From: CAYONM01 sp964405325 | GTDB taxonomy: Bacteria > Planctomycetota > UBA11346 | NCBI GenBank assembly: GCA_964405325.1 | Contig: CAYONM010000027.1 | Coordinates: 1 to 26,435 of the forward strand | Direction: 5' to 3' | DNA: 26,435 bases | In this document: positions 1 to 5,909 of the stretch, in pieces | How the letters are laid out: every line of letters starts with the position of its first letter | Position numbering within the stretch: the stretch's first letter is position 1 | Made by a program: the position numbers and the translations under genes | Notes under the pieces: generated by a model | The model's input: the letters and a program-made list of their open reading frames with translations, nothing else | Told to the model about the DNA's origin: nothing | Databases searched by the model: none

Positions 1-889
1 GGTCGTGGCTGATCAGGGCCGGGTGCTGCTGATCACTCTGGCTGATCCGGACGCGGTGCAGGAGCGCCAGTACCACATCGCCCTCGCAGACGGTGTGGTG
101 ACCGAAATCCGGGAAAGTGACCAGCCGATCACTGGCCAGCTGGTGATTGATGGCGCCAGCGTGGTGTCGGTTGTCACTGACGGTCACGAGCAGACGCGGC
201 GGCACTGGCTGGGCACTGACGAACTGGGTCGCGATGTGCTGGCGCGGGTGTTGTACGGTGGTCGTATTTCTCTGACCGTCGGCGTGGTCGCCACCCTGGT
301 CAGCGCGCTGATTGGGATTCTGTACGGTGCCATCAGTGGCTACGCCGGTGGTCGGGTCGATCGTCTGCTGATGGGTGCGGTGGACGTGCTGTATGCGATC
401 CCCTTCATGTTTCTGGTCATCTTGTTGCTGGTGTTGTTTGGTCGGCATCTGATCGTGCTGTTTGCTGCCCTCGGTGCGGTGCAGTGGTTGACCACCGCTC
501 GGATTGTGCGTGGCCAGGTGTGGTCCTTGCGCGAGCGGGCTTTCATTGAAGCCGCGCGGCTGGGCGGTGCTGGGCACCTGCGTATTCTATTGCGACATCT
601 CATTCCCAACTGCCTGGGGCCGATTGTGGTCTACACCACACTGACGGTACCGGTGGTGGTATTGGAGGAGAGTTTTCTCGCCTTTATCGGTTTGCAGGTG
701 GAATGGGGGGGGCGGCCTCTGGACAGCTGGGGGGCGTTGGTGCATATCGGCGCGCGTGGCATGGAACAATATCCCTGGTTGTTGTTGGCGCCGGCTATTC
801 TGATGTCGGCAACCTTGTTGGCGATGAATGTTTTGGGTGATGCGTTGCGCGACGCCATCGACCCGCAATTGCAGGAACGGGTGGCTTGA
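1..889 (+). CDS. ABC importer permease, DppC/OppC/NikC type (5' end outside window)
   Basis: This is the inner-membrane permease of a peptide/nickel-type ABC importer, and it forms the translocation channel with a DppB-like partner that should lie upstream. The frame is open to the left edge, so the GTG at 5 is probably an internal codon; the usual first membrane helix is missing from the visible part. The sequence starts in the periplasmic loop and reaches the family signature HWLGTDELGRDVLARVLYGG. About five hydrophobic segments follow, and the EAA loop that contacts the ATPases reads EAARLGGAGHLRILLRHLIP. The C-terminus (ALRDAIDPQ) is typical. The loop before the LGTDELGRD motif is fairly long. 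The stop overlaps the next start by 1 nt (TGATG), so the genes are one translationally coupled operon. The family is certain; the substrate cannot be read from the sequence. Confidence 0.9.
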   Translation, partial: VVADQGRVLLITLADPDAVQERQYHIALADGVVTEIRESDQPITGQLVIDGASVVSVVTDGHEQTRRHWLGTDELGRDVLARVLYGGRISLTVGVVATLVSALIGILYGAISGYAGGRVDRLLMGAVDVLYAIPFMFLVILLLVLFGRHLIVLFAALGAVQWLTTARIVRGQVWSLRERAFIEAARLGGAGHLRILLRHLIPNCLGPIVVYTTLTVPVVVLEESFLAFIGLQVEWGGRPLDSWGALVHIGARGMEQYPWLLLAPAILMSATLLAMNVLGDALRDAIDPQLQERVA

Positions 890-1674
890 TGCTGGCAGTG
901 CGGCAGTTGCAGGTGGGTTTTATCGATGAGCAGGGGCTGAAGCCGGTGGTGCACGGCATCGATCTCGACCTGCAGCGGGGTGAGGCTCTGGGGCTGGTGG
1001 GCGAATCCGGATCGGGCAAGACCTCGATCGCCATGGCCCTGTTCGGTCTGCTGCCGGTGGGCGGCCGCATCATCGGCGGCTCGGTGCGTTTCCAGGGCCA
1101 GGAATTGGTTGGCGCTAAGCAGGGCCAGCTGCGGCGGCTGCGCGGCCAGCAGGTGGGGGTGGTTTTCCAGGATCCGATGACTGCGCTCAATCCCTATTTA
1201 CGGGTTTCGACGCAACTCACGGAACATATGCGTCTCCATTTACAGGTGAGTCGGCGCGAGGCACGTCGTCGTGCGGCGGCACTGCTGGAGCGGGTCGAGA
1301 TTCCGGTGGGGCGCATGGACGATTACCCGCATCGCTTTTCCGGTGGGCAGCGTCAGCGCATTCTGATTGCCGCCGCTCTGGCCTGCGAGCCGCAGCTGCT
1401 GATCGCTGATGAGCCGACCACTGCTCTGGATGTGACCATCCAGGCAGAGATCCTGCAGCTGCTGGCAGACCTGCAGCGCGAACGCGATCTGGCGCTCTTG
1501 TTGATCACCCACGATCTCGGTGTGGTCGGCACGGTGTGTTCGTCGGTGGTGGTGTTGGATCAGGGCCGGGTGGTGGAGCGCGGTGCGGTGGACCAGGTGT
1601 TTGTCAAGCCTACGCACGCCTGCATCCGGCAATTGCTGGCGGCAATGCCGACCTTGCCGGAGGTCGCCCGATGA
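889..1674 (+). CDS. ABC importer ATPase, DppD/OppD/NikD type
   Basis: This is the first of two cytoplasmic ATPases that power the importer. The protein of 261 aa carries Walker A GESGSGKT (about residues 38-45), a Q-loop in VVFQDPMTALNP, the ABC signature FSGGQRQRI, Walker B LLIADEPTTALD and the H-loop ITHDLG. I chose the ATG at 889, which overlaps the permease stop by 1 nt; a TTG at 886 is possible but less likely. The length is close to NikD-sized proteins and shorter than the roughly 330 aa of OppD/DppD. Most of the C-terminal oligopeptide-transporter extension is therefore absent. It ends in a 4-nt ATGA overlap with the next ATPase, which indicates coupling. The substrate class (peptide, nickel chelate or sugar) is unresolved. 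Confidence 0.93.
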   Translation: MLAVRQLQVGFIDEQGLKPVVHGIDLDLQRGEALGLVGESGSGKTSIAMALFGLLPVGGRIIGGSVRFQGQELVGAKQGQLRRLRGQQVGVVFQDPMTALNPYLRVSTQLTEHMRLHLQVSRREARRRAAALLERVEIPVGRMDDYPHRFSGGQRQRILIAAALACEPQLLIADEPTTALDVTIQAEILQLLADLQRERDLALLLITHDLGVVGTVCSSVVVLDQGRVVERGAVDQVFVKPTHACIRQLLAAMPTLPEVAR

Positions 1675-2513
1675 GCGGCTTCGAACCGATGCTGGATGTT
1701 CGGGAATTGCAGGTGGTCTTTCAACAGGGCCAACGGCAGGTGGTCGCTGTCGATGGGGTCTCTTTCGATCTGCATCCCGGCGAAACCCTGTCCCTGGTGG
1801 GAGAGTCCGGTTGCGGCAAGACCACCACCGCCCGTGCCATTCTGGGCATGGGGCCGGTGGTTGGTGGCTCGATCCGTTTGGATGGTCAGGAGTTGGTGGG
1901 CTGTGATGCCCGGCGTCGACGTATGAGTTATCGGCAAGTGCAGCTGGTGTTCCAGGATCCGTACAGCTCGCTGGATCCACGCTTACCGGTTGGGCAGCAG
2001 ATCGCCGATCCCTTGCTGAATTTTCGCCTGGCCACGCGCCGTGAAGCGCAGCAGCGGGCGGCGGAACTGCTGCGGCGCGTTGGCTTGAGCGAAGCTGATG
2101 CAGCGGCGTATCCGCATGCTTTTTCCGGTGGACAGCGACAGCGCATCGCCATTGCCCGGGCCCTGGTGGTGCAGCCGCGGGTGTTGATCTGTGATGAGGC
2201 GGTCAGCGCTTTGGATGTGACGGTGCAGGCCCGGATTCTGGAATTGTTGGCAGAGCTGCGGGAGGAATATCAGCTGGCGCTCTTGTTTATCACACACGAT
2301 TTGGCCGTGGCCTATCAGATTTCCGATCGGGTGGCGGTGATGCAAGCAGGTCGGATTGTGGAGGCAGGACGCGTCGCTCAGCTGTTCGTGCAGCCGCGTG
2401 AAGCCTACACGCAGCGCTTGGTGGCAGCGGTGCCCCGCTTGTGGGGCACGCCGGCTTGCGGTGCATCGGGTGACAATCATACTCCCCGACCGGTCGCTGA
2501 TCCGCCGGTGTAG
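1671..2513 (+). CDS. ABC importer ATPase, DppF/OppF/NikE type
   Basis: This is the second ATPase of the importer (280 aa), expected to form a heterodimer with the preceding subunit. The sequence shows Walker A GESGCGKT (residues 44-51), the Q-loop QLVFQDPYSSLDPR, the signature FSGGQRQRI, Walker B VLICDEAVSALD and the H-loop ITHDLAVAY. The glutamate after Walker B is present. The ATG at 1671 overlaps the upstream stop (ATGA); the frame is open further upstream, but there it only shadows the previous gene. The last residues look unstructured. The TAG stop at 2511-2513 lies inside the adjacent tRNA-Gly gene, so the coding region overlaps the first 10 bases of the tRNA. The C-terminal extension is short compared with OppF. 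Confidence 0.92.
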   Translation: MSGFEPMLDVRELQVVFQQGQRQVVAVDGVSFDLHPGETLSLVGESGCGKTTTARAILGMGPVVGGSIRLDGQELVGCDARRRRMSYRQVQLVFQDPYSSLDPRLPVGQQIADPLLNFRLATRREAQQRAAELLRRVGLSEADAAAYPHAFSGGQRQRIAIARALVVQPRVLICDEAVSALDVTVQARILELLAELREEYQLALLFITHDLAVAYQISDRVAVMQAGRIVEAGRVAQLFVQPREAYTQRLVAAVPRLWGTPACGASGDNHTPRPVADPPV

Positions 2514-2577
2514 CTCAACGGCAGAGCACCTGCTTCCCAAGCAGGGGACGAGGGTTCGACTCCCTTCACCGGCTCCA
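2504..2577 (+). tRNA. tRNA-Gly (anticodon CCC)
   Basis: A complete cloverleaf can be folded by hand. The acceptor stem is GCCGGTG (2504-2510) with CACCGGC (2567-2573). The D stem is GCTC/GAGC. The anticodon stem is CCTGC/GCAGG around TTCCCAA, with CCC at 2536-2538. The T stem is GAGGG/CCCTT around TTCGACT. The discriminator T at 2574 is followed by an encoded CCA (2575-2577). The CCC anticodon reads GGG glycine codons. Its 5' end overlaps the end of the upstream ABC ATPase gene, so the tRNA is either excised from the operon transcript or has a promoter inside that gene. Confidence 0.97.
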
Positions 2578-2758
2578 CTTTATTGTTTTGGAGGAGGGGG
2601 CTCTCGCCTCCGGCCCGATTCGCCAGTTCGATGGTATCGGGCCTACGGCTCCCCCTGCCAGGCTGGCTCGGTTCTGCAGGCCATCCCGGCTTCGTGGCTT
2701 GAACGGTCCGCCGGGTTTCTTCTCTCCTTTCCCTTCAGGCTCCGCTTGCCCTGTCGGG
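2578..2758. other. Hairpin-rich non-coding stretch after the tRNA
   Basis: No convincing gene is seen between the tRNA and the glycosylase. The stretch holds a perfect 8-bp stem, GGCCCGAT (2612-2619) with ATCGGGCC (2636-2643), loop 16. A second stem, CCCGGC (2685-2690) with GCCGGG (2710-2715), is followed by a pyrimidine-rich run (TTTCTTCTCTCC) and could be a weak terminator for the tRNA transcript. The frame of the downstream gene is open through here but has no conserved residues. Confidence 0.45.
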
Positions 2759-2779
2759 ATGGCATCGATCGTCTTGGTC

Positions 2780-3499
2780 ATGCCGAGAACAAGCCTGCTG
2801 ACCGCTGCCGCCACCCTGCGCGATGCCTGCGATCAGCTGACCTTCGCGCCACCGACGAGCCTGGTCTATAACCCGCTCCGCTATGCTTGGGCCAATTACG
2901 CCGCCTATTGTCTGACCTATGGCAAGGGCCGTAAGCGGGTCGTCTTTCTCGGCATGAATCCCGGTCCTTTCGGCATGGTGCAGACCGGCATCCCCTTCGG
3001 TGAAGTAGCAGCGGTGCGAGACTGGATGGGCTTGACCGAGACCATTGCCAAGCCGGTGGAGGAACATCCCAAAAGACCGATTATCGGTCTGGATTGTCCA
3101 CGCAGCGAGGTCAGTGGTCGACGACTCTGGGGTTTATTCGCCGAACGATTCGATTCTGCCGGGCAATTTTTTGAAGAGCATTTCGTGCTGAATTATTGTC
3201 CGCTCGCTTTTTTGGAGGCGGGTGGTCGCAATCGAACTCCAGATAAATTGCCGGCGGCCGAGCGGCTGACGCTCGAGACGATCTGTGATCAGCATTTGCG
3301 GGCGTGTCTGCAGGTGCTGAAGCCGGATTGGTTGGTGGGGATCGGTGCTTTTGCTCGGCAGCGGGCCGAACAGATGGGGCTGTCCGGACTTCAAATCGGT
3401 ACCGTGTTGCATCCCAGTCCGGCGAGTCCCAAGGCTAATGCCGGCTGGGCCCAGGCGGCATTGATCGAGTTGCGCGCTCAGGGCATCTGGTTGGACTGA
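2780..3499 (+). CDS. SMUG1-family uracil-DNA glycosylase
   Basis: This base-excision-repair enzyme hydrolyses the N-glycosidic bond of uracil (and oxidised pyrimidines in the animal enzymes). At 239 aa it matches animal SMUG1 closely in its motifs. GMNPGPFGMVQTGIPFGE carries the catalytic-pocket Asn (N60, human N85). EHPKRP and CPRSEVSG follow, then FVLNYCPLAFL (N138, the uracil-reading Asn), and HPSPASPKAN with H211 (human H239). I start at the ATG at 2780, where similarity begins; an ATG at 2759 is an alternative, and neither has a clear Shine-Dalgarno site. The open frame continues upstream to 2588 but through hairpin-rich non-conserved sequence. The 3' end overlaps the convergent comEC by 22 nt. 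Family assignment is very secure; substrate range is inferred. Confidence 0.92.
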   Translation: MPRTSLLTAAATLRDACDQLTFAPPTSLVYNPLRYAWANYAAYCLTYGKGRKRVVFLGMNPGPFGMVQTGIPFGEVAAVRDWMGLTETIAKPVEEHPKRPIIGLDCPRSEVSGRRLWGLFAERFDSAGQFFEEHFVLNYCPLAFLEAGGRNRTPDKLPAAERLTLETICDQHLRACLQVLKPDWLVGIGAFARQRAEQMGLSGLQIGTVLHPSPASPKANAGWAQAALIELRAQGIWLD

Positions 3500-4905
3500 T
3501 CGTGCCGCCAGACTGGTGCGGGGAGCCAGATCAGCGCCAGCAGTGGTAGTAGCGCCAGGCTGCTCCAGGCCGGTGCCTGTACCTGCGCCCACGGCCAGCT
3601 GGCACACCATTCGGCCAAACAGACCAGCATGTGCAGGCCGGATTCCGTCAGCTGATAGACCAGCTCCCAGGGGCCGTTGGGCCAGATGCCCGCCAATAGG
3701 ATCAGGGCGAGGCCGCCGCAGAGGGTCAGCATCAGCGGGAGGCTGGCCAGGAGGGTGGCGATCGGTGACCAGGGGTTGCAGTGTCCCAGGTGATGGATCA
3801 GTACCGGAGCCGTGGCTAGACTGGCGGCCAGGCCGACGGCCACGGCATCCAGGCTCCAGCGGCACAGTACCAGCACCGCTCGCCAGCTGGGGCGATCCAG
3901 GGGCCAGGGGGACAGGGGTAACCAGCGTCGCCAGGCCAGCAAGCAACGGCCCAGGGTCAGAATGCCGAAAACCGCGGCTACCGAGAGCTGAAAGCCGAGC
4001 TGTTGGGCCTGGTGCGGGTCCAGCAGCAGCAAAACCAGTACTGCCAGTGCCCAGCCCGCCAGGGGATGCGCACGCCGCCAACTAAACAGTCCGGCCAGCA
4101 GGGCCAGGGCCATGATCACCGCACGTTGGGTGGGGACGGAGCCGCCGGTCAGCCACAGATAGCCCAGGGCGGTTGAGCCCAGCAGACTGCTGTACCACCA
4201 CCAGCTGGTACCGCGCAGCAGCAGCCCGACCGCCAGCAAGGCGATGCCGACATGCAGTCCGCTGACCGCCAGGACATGGGCCAGGCCGGCATGCCGGAAT
4301 TGCTGAACCGAATCCGGGCGACCGCGTCCCAGAAGCAAGGAGGCGGCCAGGTCCTGGTGGCGGGTCAGGCGATCCAGGCAGCGCCAGGCCCAGCCTTGGG
4401 CCCCCTGTTCTCGTCCTTGCTGGAGCTGCCAGGTACCCGGCCGGAGACGGGGTCGGAGCTGGTCACGGTAGGGTTCGTAGCGAAGCAGGCCGGCGACACT
4501 GATGCGGTCGCCAGGCCGTAGTGGTGGGGTTAGCGCCAGGCTGGCATACACCCGCTGACCCACCATCGGCAGATCCAACAGCACGCCCTGCTGGTGACCA
4601 CGATACAGTAGCCGCGACACCGTGGCCTGGCACTGGACCAGTTGTGGCGGCGGCGTCGCTTGGGGTGGAGACCACCACCAGGCCACGAGGATACCAGTTG
4701 TCAGGAGGGCCGACTGGCGCAGGCCCAAGTGCCGTTCGGGTAGCAGTATGCTCAGTAGGGCCAGGCCGCTGGCGATCCAGCCCAGCCCGGCCCAGGCCGG
4801 GATCGTGTCGGCCAGGGTACTGCCAATGAGGAGTCCGATGACCAGGACGACCGAAGCTGGCCACCAACGCAGTTGGCGTTGCGGTGCACTCAGCTGCCAG
4901 GCCAC
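3478..4905 (-). CDS. comEC: ComEC/Rec2-family membrane protein lacking the C-terminal hydrolase domain
   Basis: This polytopic inner-membrane protein has 475 aa. ComEC forms the channel for single-stranded DNA in natural transformation. Two or three N-terminal hydrophobic segments are followed by a soluble OB-like region (about residues 85-165, with GDRISVAGLL). The Competence domain comes next, with its diagnostic HVLAVSGLHVGI and many helices to the C-terminus. Full-length ComEC is usually 700-800 aa and ends in a metallo-beta-lactamase-like domain, which is absent here. The start is GTG at 4905, overlapping the end of ispE by 16 nt, so the two are probably translated from one message. The 3' end overlaps the convergent glycosylase gene. 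A role in DNA uptake is inferred from the family only; no other competence gene is visible. Confidence 0.85.
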   Translation of the reverse strand: MAWQLSAPQRQLRWWPASVVLVIGLLIGSTLADTIPAWAGLGWIASGLALLSILLPERHLGLRQSALLTTGILVAWWWSPPQATPPPQLVQCQATVSRLLYRGHQQGVLLDLPMVGQRVYASLALTPPLRPGDRISVAGLLRYEPYRDQLRPRLRPGTWQLQQGREQGAQGWAWRCLDRLTRHQDLAASLLLGRGRPDSVQQFRHAGLAHVLAVSGLHVGIALLAVGLLLRGTSWWWYSSLLGSTALGYLWLTGGSVPTQRAVIMALALLAGLFSWRRAHPLAGWALAVLVLLLLDPHQAQQLGFQLSVAAVFGILTLGRCLLAWRRWLPLSPWPLDRPSWRAVLVLCRWSLDAVAVGLAASLATAPVLIHHLGHCNPWSPIATLLASLPLMLTLCGGLALILLAGIWPNGPWELVYQLTESGLHMLVCLAEWCASWPWAQVQAPAWSSLALLPLLALIWLPAPVWRHDQSNQMP

Positions 4906-5771
4906 GACGTCGGCCCGATCAGCTGCGTGTGGATGAGTCGAGCCCCGGCTGGCGCTGGGTCCAGGTGTCCCCAGACGAAGCAGGCGCTGCCCGAACCGCT
5001 CATCAGGGCCAGGCGAGTCTGCTGTTCCAATTCGCGCAGCAGTTGGTCTACGCTCGGTTCCAGGCTACGAGCTGCCCCCGTCAGACGGTTGAAGAGATGG
5101 TTTTCCAGTTGGGGCAGACGGTCGTGCCAAATCGTGGGGCCCAGGGCCTGCCGCGTCTCTCGATCGGCATCGCTGAGGGCGGCGAAGACTCGTGGTGTCG
5201 CCAGCGAACAGCCAGGCAGCAGCAGGCTGATGGGCTGCCCATGTCGGTCTGCTAGTGGCTGCAGGCGGTCGCCGCGGCCCAGGCCATGCGCACAGCCGCC
5301 ACGCAGGAAAAATGGAACGTCGGCGCCAAGTCTGGCGGCCAGGTCATGCAGGGTGGCTTGCGCCAGCGGCTGGCCATGCCAGGTCTGGCACAACTGCAGG
5401 GCAGTGGCGGCATCGCTGCTGCCACCACCCAGACCGGCGCCGGCGGGAATGCGCTTCTGCAGGTGCAGTTGACAGGCTGGGGGTTGGCCGAGTTGTTGGT
5501 GAAAAGCGAGTATGGCCCGCCATGCCAGATTTGCCTCGGCCGGGGGACAGTCGAGTGGGGCATCGTGCAGGATCAGGCCGGCCGGCCCGGATTGCAGCCA
5601 AAGGCGGTCCGAGAAATCAATGGTATGGAACACGGTTTCCAATTCGTGATAACCGTCCGCGCGTCTCCCTAATACCTCTAGAAAGGGGTTGATTTTAGCT
5701 GGCGCAAGGGCTTCCAGGCGCTGGGTCACAACGATATGTTGGTTGCCGCCTTGTTTGGTCAATCGCGGCAA
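4890..5771 (-). CDS. ispE: 4-diphosphocytidyl-2-C-methyl-D-erythritol kinase
   Basis: This GHMP kinase phosphorylates CDP-methylerythritol at the 2-hydroxyl in the non-mevalonate isoprenoid pathway (cytosol). The N-terminal APAKINPFLEVLGRRADGYHEL carries the substrate-binding Lys. The ATP loop is IPAGAGLGGGSSDAA (about residues 109-122), the catalytic Asp lies in LGADVPFFLRGG, and the third GHMP motif is LMSGSGSACF. The length (up to 293 aa) is normal. The start is uncertain. The longest frame begins with TTG at 5771, another TTG lies at 5762, and a GTG just before TQRLEALAPAKIN would give a length more typical of the family. No start has a strong ribosome binding site. It is cotranscribed with comEC, whose start it overlaps. 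Confidence 0.93.
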   Translation of the reverse strand: MPRLTKQGGNQHIVVTQRLEALAPAKINPFLEVLGRRADGYHELETVFHTIDFSDRLWLQSGPAGLILHDAPLDCPPAEANLAWRAILAFHQQLGQPPACQLHLQKRIPAGAGLGGGSSDAATALQLCQTWHGQPLAQATLHDLAARLGADVPFFLRGGCAHGLGRGDRLQPLADRHGQPISLLLPGCSLATPRVFAALSDADRETRQALGPTIWHDRLPQLENHLFNRLTGAARSLEPSVDQLLRELEQQTRLALMSGSGSACFVWGHLDPAPAGARLIHTQLIGPTSWPGS

Positions 5772-5909
5772 TGTGATTTGGCATAGTTAGTCATACACCA
5801 CACGTACTGGCTGCTTATCTCCGGTTGAGCACGGACCTTGTGAGCGTGATTGTGTGCCTCCCATCGGTTCCAGGCAGGATTTGGACACCGACACGCGTAG
5901 GAGGCTCTA

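Noticed and set aside
2504..2577. tRNA-Gly as an integration site for a genomic island
   Set aside because: No integrase follows and I see no repeat of the tRNA 3' end within the window; the genes downstream are ordinary chromosomal genes.
2588..2779. N-terminal extension of the SMUG1 ORF, and an 82-codon minus-strand ORF over the same DNA
   Set aside because: The sequence is hairpin-rich and has no SMUG1 similarity; the minus-strand ORF has no recognisable motif.
3134..4081. 315-codon minus-strand frame rich in Pro/Gly/Ala
   Set aside because: It lies over the comEC and SMUG1 ends in another frame; comEC and SMUG1 both carry clear family motifs, and this frame has none.
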